Below, piece by piece: positions 1 to 12,369 of a DNA stretch of 64,000 bases; the stretch's first letter is position 1; every line of letters starts with the position of its first letter. The DNA comes from Dryococelus australis (taxonomy: Eukaryota > Arthropoda > Insecta > Phasmatodea > Phasmatidae). Under the pieces are notes generated by a model. The model saw only the letters and a list, made by a program, of their open reading frames with translations, was not told where the DNA came from and did not search any database. The stretch spans positions 40,957,056 to 41,021,055 of the forward strand of contig CM057006.1 in the NCBI GenBank assembly GCA_029891345.1. The letters run 5' to 3'. Position numbers and translations under genes: made by a program.

Positions 1-1140
1 ATTTTGCAAAATGTTGGCCTTTTAGCCAAAATCCAATACTATTACTTTTATAACCAAGTTTTAGTGGCTATGTCGTCACCAAGATGCAAAGTGGTGATAA
101 CCACTAGGAACCATGGATAAACTTTTGCAACCACTTGTAAACATTTTTCAAACACCTGTAAATTATTGTAAACTTCGGTGAACATTTGTAAACACTTGCC
201 AATAGTCTTTGATTATGGTCTCAACCTCTTGTATTAAGTGGAGCTATGTGAAATTCCCTGATTTTATGACTTTTACGAAGTTTGGGGCTTGTTCCAAAAA
301 TCCACTTTACTCACTAAGTTAAGGCTGGCATTGCTTAGCAGTTGCTCCCATCCACTTGGGATTGTGAGTAAATTAAAACTTAATTATTGTTTGATGACCA
401 GTAATGTGTTACCAAAAATGGGGTCTTCCCTAGTGTAGGAATTAAACATGGTGTAATAATGTCAATGGTAAATGTTGGTGTGATAGAAATATAGCAGCCA
501 TTTGTAACTATGGTAAATTGGAGTCACCTCCTCAATATATTTTGTGATGGCCTTTTGCAGTTTGTATTAACCGATTAATATGGCCAGTAAATACATCTTG
601 TATAACTATTAGCTGAAAATCAACGGAAATATTGGCACCTGAATTTGGTTGCATTGTATCTATATTTCGGACAACCTGGGTTTTATGTAAATGTTTTAAA
701 ATATAAATTTGTTTTATATGGGAAAGGAAAATTATAATGTTGCCCTTTCAATATGAAATGTAGGATAACCAAGAAAGTATTTCATGTGCAATATTTGTAA
801 AAGAAATGGTAATGAAAAGAAAAAAATTGAAAGAAATATAAAATAAAAACAAAACATTATCACACGTCTTTGTTTCATTACAGATTGTTGCAAACATTTA
901 CCTACCCTATACACTGTACAGAAAAATGGTTTTACATGCCACACCCTTGGTTTAGAACACAGCAAGGTCAAAAGTTGGAGGACAATCTCAATGCATTTAA
1001 AACAGAAGTGTATACTCTGACTTCGCTACTTCCTTAGTATTGCCCAAAACTAGAAGTGTTAGATTTTAGTGGAAAATTTTTGAAAATTGTTTCTGGAACT
1101 TTGGTTGACTACAACATCAAAATTTGGAAACATCTGAAAT
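1..1140. other. non-coding, no feature seen
   Basis: AT-rich DNA with many short stop-interrupted frames on both strands. I see no gag or pol motif upstream of the envelope relic that begins near 1141, nor any LTR-like direct repeat. A weak tandem flavour occurs at 110-200, where a short phrase meaning roughly 'aaccacttgtaaac' recurs several times with variation. Nothing else can be supported. Confidence 0.5.
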
Positions 1141-2304
1141 TCTATTAAGGATAAACAAGACAAAATTTCGATAAATGTTGACAAACATATTATTTTAATT
1201 AAAGATTTAGAGGTTCGCATTCTTAACACAACAAAAGGGATTCAAAAATACACCACATATTACTTGGATAGTATTAAGGTCTTGTACTCTCTTTTCAACA
1301 AAACAACACATGAATTGTGGGATAGGATTTTGATACTAGGTTTTAGGTTGGATTTGAGCACTATGCTGTTAAGAAGAGTAAGTGAAGCTTTGTCTAGCGC
1401 TAGGCTAGAACTTTTTGATCTTAAACACACCATTGAAACCGGTGTCCATGGAATGTTAAGTTCCACTCTGCTGGATTCCAAGGATTTTATTGCTATACTC
1501 AACCAGATCCAACGGCGGATTACCCTCCCCCTACACATGATAGCACATGTCACCTTTGAGAACCACTTTTCCTACTATGGATTAAGTACTGTCCAGTCAA
1601 TTATTTACAATTATTCACTGAATGTTGTGGTGAACGTGCCATTAGTAAACAAAGATGTATTTCAAAGTTATCATGTATTTGCATTTCCAGTACTTGTGCC
1701 AAACATAAATAGATATTTGTTATTCAAGCTATCTGATTTTCTGATTGTAAGTTTAGATAGAAAACTCTTTGCCCCCATTTCTGAGAATCAGTTGTCTAAG
1801 TGAATAACCTATGGTATAACTATTTGTCCTTCTGACTTCCCATTCTTTGATGCCTATGTTGATAGCTGTGAATTCAATTTGATTTCCGGCAAACCGCATC
1901 CTGAGTTTTGTGATAAATCTTTTGTATCCCTTGACCTACTCTTCTTGCGAAAAAAAACTCACTCTCTTTTACTGTTTGCTACAAAGTTCACAATTGATGT
2001 CACATTCCTGTGTAGAACCGTACTAGAGACTCAGCCCTCTTTTACTCTATCCTTATCTGTAAGTAGATTTATTAGCAATGCTTCACATTGCGGCATTGTT
2101 CGTTCTTATTTTAAAACTTTTGGACAAGTAAATTTTGCCATCCATTTGAACCAATCTCTTCCTGTACTTTGTTTTCCCAAACTCATTTCAAATCTCGCCT
2201 CTTTCCAAATTCCAAATAAACCTAAGCTTGCTCCTGATGACTCCCTTACCAATGAGCTTGATCCCCTTCTTGAATATTACACCCCATGGTACCAATTTCT
2301 GTGA
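1141..2304 (+). pseudogene. baculovirus F-like / errantiviral envelope protein relic
   Basis: One reading frame stays open from about 1141 to 2304 except for a single in-frame TGA at 1801-1803. The part before the stop ends in the F-type signature in which a YYGLSTVQ-like segment is followed by a beta-rich 'NVPLVNKD...AFPV' stretch. The part after the stop is cysteine-bearing (TICPSD, DSCEF, EFCD, FLCRT, HCGI) and resembles the distal ectodomain. The family mediates membrane fusion in baculoviruses and insect errantiviruses and was captured in some insect genomes. The signal peptide, furin site and fusion peptide that should lie N-terminal are not visible, so the relic is 5'-truncated. No gag, pol or LTR belongs to it. 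It could be an old retroviral fragment or a decayed captured gene. The assignment rests on motif pattern, not on a search. Confidence 0.6.
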
Positions 2305-4189
2305 TGTTGTGGATCTCCTTCAACCCCACCCTCCCCCCTTCCCCCTCAAACATGAACATTCCTCAAGAACATACAGTAGTCACACCCTTGCCAGTTGTGC
2401 CCAGTGGAACTTTCTCCTCTTAATGGTAGTTATGATGTGGTATTTTCATGAGAACTTGTCCAGTTTGTCCTGTGTATCCTGGTTTAAGGCGGATGTGGGA
2501 GGGAGTGTGTGGCAGCTGTATTGGCAAATTTCAATTTTTTATTGACGATGATATTCAATTAATTCTTTCTTAATTAATTGTTTATTTTTGCCTAGATAAT
2601 TTCTCTTTTATGAAAATGTGCTCCGTTTATTTTTAATTGCTTAGTTTGTACAACTTAAAATATTAAAATTACTGAGTACTTTAATAAATTGTACTATGTA
2701 CTCCAAGTTTTGTCTGTTTGAAGAAGATAATTTATGTGTTCAATTTAAAATATTGTTTTATTCACCTCATTCTTGGGCACATTTTTTTTTGTTACATTCA
2801 GTTTAGATTGATTTAAAATGTGTTAAATAGTTCTATAAATCACAATTTTGCCAATTTTATGTTGAAGTAACATAATGAAATATGCCTTTGTTATCTATTT
2901 AGAGGTATTTACGTTTCTTTACATATAATCGATTAGTCACCACAGACCGACGTTCTGAGCACACTCGATTTCTGAAAATTTATCCACTTGTATCTGCAAG
3001 CATTTGTTGATGTAGTTAATTTTTTTTACTGCCGTTTGTTTACTGTGTTTATTTCTTTTAGGCCTTTCTGTTTTTTATGTATGCAAGCCAAATTACTTTG
3101 TGGTTTTTGTAAACTTTAGCGGTTGAACTTTCGTCCACCTTTCGTGGCATCTGGTGTGACATGTAACTATGTGATGGTTTAGTTTGTGGCTCAACATCCT
3201 TGCTGGGATGTTTTCTGCACATCTAGTTATGGTGTGGTTCACGCCTAACTAAGAATCCTATTCTAGCCACACCTGTCCATTTTTGCATTTCTGTAATCAA
3301 GTAAAAACTTTCAATTTTTTTTTAAATTTGTAATCGTACTGCATGCTCAGGACATTAGCCAGGAATTTTTATAACCTTTTTATGTAGTGTAACTAACCTC
3401 TCCTGGATCTTTCAAAATATGTGATTCTAAAAATTGCTGATACAGACTCCACAATTTTAACCAATGTAATTTAAATTTGTTGTTTTAGTTATCGCCCTAA
3501 AGTCCTGATAATTACTTCAAAATGTAATAGCTGTTACTCAACGGAATACCCTTAAGGTTATCTTCTTATATTACCGGGTTCCTGAATATGATATGAAATA
3601 ATATTATAAAAAAACATGTCCAACGTTAATATTTCCATCATTGTTTGCATATTTATCAAATACTCAGCCAGATAAAATTTAAATATATAGTCTGTTTATT
3701 ATTTAATTAATTTGTTATTTATAAAACATAAGGTCTGATTTCATGTTTGTATGAAATCTTGGTGATCTAAGTATATTTTATAGTTATTTGAAAAAATGAA
3801 TAAGTTTATTTATTTGCAAAACCTCTGTTATTATACCTATCTATGAATTAACCTAAAGGAATACTGTTTCAATATACCAATTTAACTTTATAAGGAAAGA
3901 TAAGAAAAAATTAATTTTTCCATTGAAAACAAAAAAAAAAAAAAAAAAAAAAAAATTCATTTAGTTATTAAATACATAAATAACTACATGTTTTTCTTAT
4001 GCTGAACCTTAATATTTTTGTAAGAAAATATCTGCATACTCTTGGTTTTGTGAAAATCGGAGAACATCAATAAAGTATTCCTAAAGTATTTGTAAAAAAA
4101 ACTTTAAACCCAACTTCACACAAAGAACTCTTGATCACACATTCCTTCTTGTGTGTCTTCTTTGGGTTGTAACAAAATCACATGTTGGT
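2305..4189. other. non-coding; possible envelope tail, poly-A run
   Basis: Just after the envelope relic, another frame around 2405-2455 encodes a hydrophobic stretch (WNFLLLMVVMMWYF) that could be the shifted membrane anchor of that envelope. The rest is AT-rich with no open frame of note. A run of 25 adenines at 3931-3955 may mark the tail of an old retroposed copy, but nothing recognisable precedes it. Confidence 0.35.
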
Positions 4190-5050
4190 GCTGGAGTTCA
4201 CTTCACGACACAGGGACAGCCAGCGTACTTCTGTATATGATGAGCTTGAAGAAGAAAGCATTCTCGATGATGTCCATCACAGCTCATGGAGCAGTATACA
4301 ACGGTTAGCCAGACCATTTGGAGTTTGAAAATCAATGGTATGGATGACACTACATGTAAATATTCTATATCCATCTCACTACTAAGGGGTACATCATCTA
4401 CAGCCGACAGATCCAGCAGTTGGTATGGGGTTTTGCAATGGGTTAAATGAAAACCTGCAGTTGTACCGCTAAATTTTGTTTACCTATGAGGCACATTTTA
4501 CACGGGATGGTATAAACAATCAGCACAATTCACATGTATGGGCAGAAGATAATACCCACCCTACAGTGGAAAGGAGTTTTCAACACTATTTCAGCATCAA
4601 TGTGTGGTGTGGTGTCCTACATGTCCAGTTGACTGGGCCATTCATTTTCCCGGGATGTTTAACTGGTGTAGAGTATCTGCAATTTTTGAAAGAAGAATTG
4701 CCACTGTTAATTGAGGATTTTCCATTTGCAGTATGATGGTGCACCTCCCCACTTTCACTGTGTTGTGGTTGAACACTTAATTCTGCATTTCCGTGAGAGA
4801 TGAATAAGACAAGGCGATTTTCACCCTTGGCCTTCTCAATCGCCAGATCTATCTCCAATAAATTATTGCTTTAGCGATTGATGAAGGATATTGTTAACCA
4901 AAGGACTGCACAAACATGTGAGGAACTACTTGCGGATATCATGCTTGCCGCTACAGAAAACAAAGACAGCAGTGTGCAGCTACGTAGAGCAACATGTGTG
5001 GTTCATACGCATGCGGCCAAGTGTATGGAAGTAGACTGAAACAATTTTTG
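4190..5050 (+). pseudogene. IS630/Tc1/mariner-superfamily transposase relic
   Basis: The best piece is an open frame at 4476-4736 with FTRDGINNQHNSHVWAEDN, then FSINVWCGVLH, then LTGPFIFPG. This is the DDE core of a large insect transposase group in which the phrase 'F.DEA.FTRDG..N.HN.HVWA' surrounds the first catalytic Asp. Here the residues before it read TYEAHFTRDG, so the Asp of the DEA motif has become Tyr. After a stop at 4734 the next frame continues with DGAPPHF, the 'HDGAPPHF' second-Asp block, and then WPSQSPDLSP, the third-acid block near 4830. Fragments reach about 5040. Stops and frameshifts throughout show it is dead. No terminal inverted repeats were found. Confidence 0.75.
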
Positions 5051-5520
5051 AACATCTTTTGTAAGCTTGTTAGACTCAATTGTCATTCTCAACTGTAAAC
5101 AATACGGTGCGATAATACAGCACTATATTTAGGCTCCTTTTGAAAGGGACATTATTTTATTCGTAATTTTTCAAATGTTTTGATTTACTTAGAAAATATT
5201 GGGAATAGGACCCACATTTATATGACATATTTTGCTCCAAATTATGTAAGTAATAAATAAGCTCTGTGAGTGGCGGTAACTTCTCGTGAATATGCCTGTG
5301 TGTGTATGTATATATATATATATAATACGCACATGTCTAACGTATATTTAATACCCATCTCCATGGGAATATTTTAGTTAGTAGTTCATATAAACAAACA
5401 GCAGCTTGCTGTGTAAAGCATACCATGCACCAATGCTGCAATATTCTCAGTGATTCCCACAACTGTCACATACACACACCAACATACATACATAGACAGA
5501 CACACAAAGTAAGCACTTAC
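5051..5520. other. intron or 3' flank, small TA/CA repeats
   Basis: Lies immediately downstream (minus-strand sense) of the host exon ending at 5521 and begins with its splice donor (GTAAGTGC, plus coordinates 5513-5520). It contains a short TA run near 5304-5324 and no coding potential. In the host gene this is the beginning of the next intron. Confidence 0.5.
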
Positions 5521-5712
5521 CAGTATTGAATGTTCAGTAGTTTCTGCAAATTTTTCATTATTATGCACAGCCATGTAGTACCATGTGAGAAACTGGTCCC
5601 ATTGGTGGCCCCACTCTTGTCCGTAGACATCACTGTCAATGTCTTCATGAAGCTGTATGCTGATGTATTCTTTACAGCGAGAAACAGCAAAATGTACTGC
5701 TGTCACGGGAAT
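5521..5712 (-). CDS. tubulin glycylase (TTLL3/TTLL8-like), internal exon
   Basis: A 192-base, 64-codon minus-strand exon. The acceptor side reads CTTTTTCCAG before the exon and the donor is GTAAGTGC. The peptide contains SRCKEYIS, HEDIDSD and WDQFLTWYY, matching the segment of TTLL3 glycylases with the pattern 'C.KYL....H.DID....W..FL..YY', which precedes the ATP-grasp core. TTLL3-family enzymes ligate glycine to glutamate side chains of tubulin in axonemes. Both boundaries are phase 0, compatible with the preceding exon at 21303-21518. The catalytic core (usual motif IWIVKPG) should lie further downstream, beyond the left edge; I do not see it here. The intron separating this exon from the previous one is 15.6 kb. 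Confidence 0.8.
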
Positions 5713-6078
5713 CTGGAAAAAGTCAATTTGAGGGTGACTTAACATACCACTCCGTCGGCGATGAAACATCTCCAACTTAGGAGAAAGCATCCGTTTTGGC
5801 GTACTGCTAAGGAAGGAGGAGAGTCTGAAGGCATCCCTCTAAATACGGTGTCCCTTAACTCTTAAATATTTCATTATGGTGTGGTAAAAACTTAAATTAC
5901 ATGCTGCATAAAATACAGACAATATGACTATAATCCAGATGTATGCGTAAGAAATACATTGCAGCACTACATTAGAGATTGTTAACTATATATCAGTGCA
6001 TCTCTGCGACAAAAAAGAGATGAGGTACCTATTAACTCTCATTCTAGCATCATTTATAAACATATACACCTAGGACTT

Positions 6079-6098
6079 ACCCCCCCCCCCCCCCCCCC
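6079..6098. repeat. poly-C run
   Basis: Twenty consecutive cytosines. It breaks reading frames on both strands and has no evident function. Confidence 0.9.
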
Positions 6099-6555
6099 AA
6101 CCACACCCGACAAAAAATTTGTGATGCTGCTAACTCCTTTAAGATTTGTGATGCTGCTAACTCCTTTTTGTCATGTAAAGGGCTGTACCAGCATGCTTCT
6201 CTTTTCTGAAGATTCAAACATTTATACTGAGTATGATATTCTGTTTCAGTGACAACTAGACCACTTCTTGTCAATGCTCTCGATTGGTAGTCAACCTCGT
6301 CTATCCTGAGCCAGTAATTCATGCATAGGTGCCTTCACATACCCACTGTTATCAATTACATCGGACAGTATGGCCCAAACAATCCACACAATGTGCTATA
6401 CATTGATACGACCACCCTGAAATTTTCAGCCCAATTATAATTCTTGAGTTTAAAATTTTATGAAAACAATTTAAATTCAGTTTATAAATAGCATGAAAGC
6501 AGCATGCAAGATGTGGGTGTTATTTTTAACTGGCTGGTGTAACATACACAAGGAA

Positions 6556-6778
<223 letters not shown>

Positions 6779-7439
6779 CCTGACAACTAATACATGCTAA
6801 CAGTCATGAACCACCTCCTTTCCTGGCAAAGTAGTGACCTAAGAAGGAAGAGGATGGGGGAGATACTCTATTGGCTCAGCTGGTACTGCGGACAGAGGAA
6901 AATTAATATAGAAATTAATTTAAATTATGTGCACAAATATCAGTGCTTTACTAGTAAGAATATTGATTTAGCTGTTTAATATAGTTCACTTTACTATGCA
7001 TTGATTTAATTACACCATTTTTGGTTAAATTACTACTAATAAAATAGCTTGCCTAGTATTACTCAATTTAAACAAAACATTGTAAGTAAAAATAAGAAAT
7101 CTCTTCAAGCTGTCAATCTCACACAAATTCCTATCTAATATGGGTAACACTGTGAAAAGCAAATATCACCTATCTGAAACCTTTTGTCTTAATTATTTCT
7201 TTTGTACAGTGACTAGTGTTATGAGGAAGGAAAGGGGATACGTGCACTATCACCACTATAAATGTACCCAGACAGTACAGTGGCTGGCCAAGGTGTATGG
7301 CTTATCAATCAGATTCGATTCCGATTAAGGTGCAGTGAGTGGTGGAACAGGATGTGGAATGTATATCTGGTGCTTGCTAAATGTTTTCTGTTTATGTTAC
7401 GTTCACACATGGCTGAATAAGAAGATTTATTTCGTACAA

Positions 7440-8060
7440 TCCACGTATAAAATGAAGTGTTCTGACTGACTGACTCATCAATACACACCCCAATGGAAAA
7501 GATTGAAAATTTATGGATGGCTTCCCCTTAAAGTGCAAACACCCACTAAGAAAGATTTTTTTAAATTCAAACCCAAAGTGGTTGAGAAAAGACGAAGTTC
7601 GTTTTCGAGGACTCCTCAATAGCTCATTAATTTTATGAGATATCACTGTGTTCTTAAGATATCCCTGTGCCCTTAGCTTCAAAAAGGAGCCTGTACAAAT
7701 ACCTAAAAACTCATTTCAGGATTTTTTGAAATTCAACCACTAAGAGGATGAGAAGGGATAAAAAGTGTTTTTCACATTCTTTAATAGGCCATTAACATGA
7801 TAAAATATAGTAATTCTCTTTGCTTTAGAAGGCTACCTATATGACCAAACATTAAAGTGAGTATGTTTTTAAAAAATGCAACCCCATAGAGGACAAGAAA
7901 GAGTAAATGTGTTAAAAGACTCCTCATTGGCTCAGTAACCTGAAAAGATATTATGTTCTGTGCTGTGAAAGGTTAGCTATATGAAATTAAGAATTAATTA
8001 AAGATTTTTCCAAATTCTTATCCCTAAGAAGGTGAAAAATGTTTATATGTGTTTTTGATT
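7440..8060. repeat. degenerate tandem repeat, ~140-165 bp units
   Basis: The phrase 'tttttgaaattcaaccnc' followed by 'aagagg-gagaagggataaa' and 'actcctcaatggctcattaa' recurs with units starting near 7553, 7721, 7864 and 8003. Spacing is 143-168 bases, and a partial unit follows to about 8058. It is preceded at 7460-7485 by a GACTGACTGACTCATCA motif. From memory, similar 'actgactgactcatca ... aaattcaacccctaag' arrays occur in many insect genomes as non-coding repeats. No open frame survives across the units. Confidence 0.65.
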
Positions 8061-8427
8061 ATATGTTACCTACATTACATTGTTTCCATGTCTGCAACTT
8101 TCAAACCAATGTTGATTGTACAAACTTTTCAAATTAAAAAATTAATAACAGAAATAAAACCTGTCTCATGCAAAAAATGTTATAAGGTTTTATAGGTATT
8201 AGTTTATATCACATAATGTAATACTGCAGTTAATAGTTTCTTAGGTCATGTTGTATAAAGAGTGAATTGGAATACAGTGCCCATTCCATCTGCGTAGTGG
8301 TGTGGTCACCAGTAGCCAGGGCTGGCAAGCGACATGCTAGAGTGCGGGATGGTGCGACCTCGACAAGCCAGCCCGGCTGTTATGAAAATATCTCCCCGGG
8401 GAAGGATAATGAGGCCGCGGTCGCCCC

Positions 8428-8435
8428 TATATAAG
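8428..8435 (+). promoter_or_regulatory. TATA box of 5' LTR
   Basis: TATATAAG, preceded by a GC-rich stretch (GCCGCGGTCGCCCC). The same box occurs at 18778-18785 in the 3' LTR. It is the expected Pol II promoter of the element. Confidence 0.7.
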
Positions 8436-8800
8436 TCTGGTGCAAAGGCATCTCGTGGCCATCTTTGATCCAGTTGCCAGAGGGACAACTATGAGAGAGG
8501 ACCACCAGGCCAGTGGTCCCGCTTCGATGCCCGTCTGCAGCCACCGCCAAGGGGGTCTTCCCGTAGACAATAACACAACCAAACAGGGTAATTACACATC
8601 CAGTAGGGCGCCAAAAGTCGCGGATACTTAGGGGTATTCGTGGCATTAACTTGGACTCCTTCTGAGTCAGAGAGCACCTTAAGGAACTTAATACTATTCT
8701 TGCCGTGATTGAGTTGATATTGATACTTACTGTCTTACTGTTCGTAAAGTAACGTCCGTAGGTGATACTTGTAAGAAGCAGTAATAGTTGTTGTGAGTTG

Positions 8801-8806
8801 AATAAA
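8801..8806 (+). terminator. polyadenylation signal in 5' LTR
   Basis: AATAAA followed by AGTAG. The counterpart in the 3' LTR is at 19151-19156 and would be the one used for the element transcript. Confidence 0.6.
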
Positions 8807-8901
8807 AGTAGTGTTTTGTACTTGAAGTGCTCTAACCATCTAGCTATCCTAATCCCCCTAATTAATGTGTGACCTGATCCCCTGTGACAGGCCACAGCAA
8901 T

Positions 8902-8919
8902 TGGTGGAGGCACCGGCGC
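8902..8919 (+). other. candidate tRNA primer binding site
   Basis: Directly after the 5' LTR the sequence reads TGGTGGAGGCACCGGCGC. It begins with TGG, complementary to a tRNA CCA end, and sits exactly where minus-strand priming would start. I cannot name the tRNA from the sequence alone. Confidence 0.5.
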
Positions 8920-9973
<1,054 letters not shown>

Positions 9974-10770
9974 ATGGCAAACCCAGCGCCCCTTAACATC
10001 ATCGTACAACCAATGACAGTACCAAATTTTTCAGGGAATGAAAATTAAAAGTGGCCAGATATCCTAGAACAATATAATCATGCTGCAGAACACAACAACT
10101 GGGACGACACAGAGAAATGCCGATGGTTGAAATACTATTTAGAGAGATCAGCAAAACACATTTTGGAGAACTATCAACAAACACATGTAGGAGAAATCAT
10201 ATGAAATTACGTAATCTCTAAACTTAAAAACACATTCTCCACACCTGCCACAGAGGAATACCTGAAACAACTCTTATACACAACAAAACAAAAATTTAAT
10301 GAAAGTGCATAAAAGCATATAGAGAACCTTCTGTTCTACAGACGCAAGTATAATCCAAACGTCACTGACACTGATTTTATTGGTATCGTATGGCGAGCCC
10401 TCTTGCCCTCCACTGTGGATAAGATAGTAGGCCTGAAAAATGACACAATTCAGGACCTCCTGACAAATATACAAAGAGTGGAACTAGGGTTGTTCCGTAA
10501 CAATCCAGCAATCTCAGGTCACCAAAGTCACTCTGACACAGATACACTAAAGGCAGAAGTGGTAAAATGCAAGGAAGAAATTGTCAACCTAGCACTACAA
10601 AATACCAAATAAAACAACTACCACAAAAACCCACCAACACAGCACTACTACTGGAACAACACTCCAAAACAAACTCGTCAGCCTTTCGTGTCAAGAACGA
10701 ATATGTACCACAAAACTGGAAATATTTTAACCCACACCCTTCCAACTGCACACCAACACCTAACAAATAA
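9974..10770 (+). pseudogene. gag relic of the LTR element
   Basis: An ATG at 9974 opens a frame with the retrotransposon Gag capsid pattern: an N-terminal VPNFSGNEN segment, then a WDDTEKCRWLKYYL stretch and later LLFYRRKYNP and FIGIVWRALLPSTV. Stops at about 10048, 10201 and 10311 interrupt the same frame, and one clean stretch runs 10403-10612. Gag would form the particle shell. It lies between leader and protease as in all Ty3/gypsy elements. Confidence 0.75.
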
Positions 10771-11560
10771 TAACTAAGAAACACTCAAACATGAATTGAT
10801 GCCAGACAACAATACACCAATCCCATCACAAAGGAAGCTAGATACTATCAAAATGGAAACGAAACCAACAAACAATACCAACAAAAAAGTTACTATCCGA
10901 GGGGGCAATAAGCACCACTCCTGTTGATAAATCACAGAGTAAGGTGAACCCACAGCATTAACACAAAAAACAGGCAGGCACGCCCCTTAAGGGCAACTAC
11001 CCGAAGGCATAAAAAACCACACTATGGCGCACATAAAGAACCATATCATGAAAAAAAAAAAAAAAAAAGACAGACAAGGGTAGTAAAAGAAACAAAGTTC
11101 AATCAGCCATATACACTGAACTTTAAGTCTCAAATAAAATATTGCAACAGTGTGAAACCGGAAGTCAAGGTCCAACACATTGTTAATGCCCGTGAGGCAT
11201 TATTTAGCAAAAGAATACAGACACGATCCTAGGCGGAAATCTCTAAGTTCAATTCCCGTGCAGAAAACTTTCTGACATTAAAACAACCTACAAGTCGGCC
11301 AAAAGAAATCATTCAAAACAAGTTAACACATAAAGCAGGTTAAACTGCATAACATTTCGCAAAGTGAAATGTGAGTCAGGGCAAATTAGCCATAATACTG
11401 ATACCCACCACAAGGACAAAGTTTCACGGAAACAAAACACCATGCCCATGAAAACTGACATCCCACACCTCACAGAAGCAGCAGCATGCATCGAGGCCGG
11501 CCCAAAGGAATGCACGAGTCAGCACGACGGTGATGTCAGAGCAACAAGGACAGCCTTCAT
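10771..11560 (+). other. degraded gag-protease spacer
   Basis: A-rich sequence with a poly-A run (11050-11068) and many stops. A short open stretch at 11364-11630 reaches the zinc-knuckle relic. Nothing else is recognisable. Confidence 0.4.
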
Positions 11561-11640
11561 CGGATCGCAATCACAAATGTATTCCATGTGCACGCTGTGT
11601 TTGTATACAGGACACCAAGCCGACACTTGACCACTCTTAG
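11561..11640 (+). pseudogene. zinc-knuckle relic (nucleocapsid)
   Basis: The frame ending near 11630 carries CTLCLYTGHQADT immediately followed by a TGA. This is the CX2CX4HX4C zinc-knuckle spacing with the stop where the last Cys should be. It would have bound element RNA. Position between gag and protease fits. Confidence 0.55.
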
Positions 11641-11849
11641 TCAATCGCAAAATGGAATCTCAAACTGACATAGCATCACGCTTCCATAAGTTCAAACAGC
11701 GCTTCGCCATTGGCGAAACAAAAATCAAGTTGCAGCACACAGGAACAGACATTTCAGTAAACATAAACACAGAGCCGGTTGGAGATGATGACCAGCCTCA
11801 GCGCAACCTGAGCCACCAGGCTCTACTTGCACACTTTACACAAACAACA

Positions 11850-12064
11850 TATGCCAGTCGCCAAGGACGAGGGCCGCGCAGGATATGTAAAAACATCAAC
11901 ACCATGTGTCCTTGTGCGGTTCGGGGGGAAAACATACAAAGCATTGTTGTACACTAGATGCTCTCATTTCTGTATGGCATCAACACTGATAAGCAAAGAG
12001 AAAAGAACCCCAGTTAACGAAATATTTTCATTAGTAGGCACCACTAAAGATATACAATTACCTT
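11850..12064 (+). pseudogene. retropepsin-like protease relic
   Basis: The pattern LVRFGGKTYKALL followed by YTRC matches the 'GK...ALIDTGA' active-site block of Ty3/gypsy proteases. The catalytic Asp of DTG (codon at 11950-11952) reads Tyr and the Gly reads Arg, so the enzyme cannot work. It lies upstream of the reverse transcriptase, with stops between. Confidence 0.6.
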
Positions 12065-12369
12065 AATTAAAAACTAAAGTTAATATAAATATTTATGGAC
12101 GTAATTTTTTATCAAGAATTTCTATTAATTGACAACCTAAAGTTAGATATCATCCTTGGAGTTGATTTTATTAAACAATATGATATAGTACCAGTTCTAA
12201 CCAAGGATATAATGTTGGTTTTGCTTCTAATAACAATAAAATATTTGACATCCCAATTAACACCAACACTATCGAATATGATAGGAGCAACTGTATAGAG
12301 TACCACATCCAAAAGATAACTGCTACGGACAATTATACGTCAGATGTAGCACTCTGCAACATAAATTCT

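Larger units (their letters stand above)
8301..8901 (+). repeat. 5' LTR
   Basis: Aligns end to end with 18651-19253. It contains a TATATAAG box at 8428-8435 and an AATAAA signal at 8801-8806 at equivalent positions in both copies, so U3, R and U5 are complete. By hand count the U3 half differs from the other copy at very roughly one base in eight, while 8626-8754 differs at only one position. Confidence 0.92.

Noticed and set aside
1260..1553. 97-codon minus-strand frame
   Set aside because: Antisense of the envelope relic, no motif of its own.
8283..8300. Target-site duplication of the LTR element
   Set aside because: The bases before the 5' LTR and after the 3' LTR share at most AGT, too little to call.
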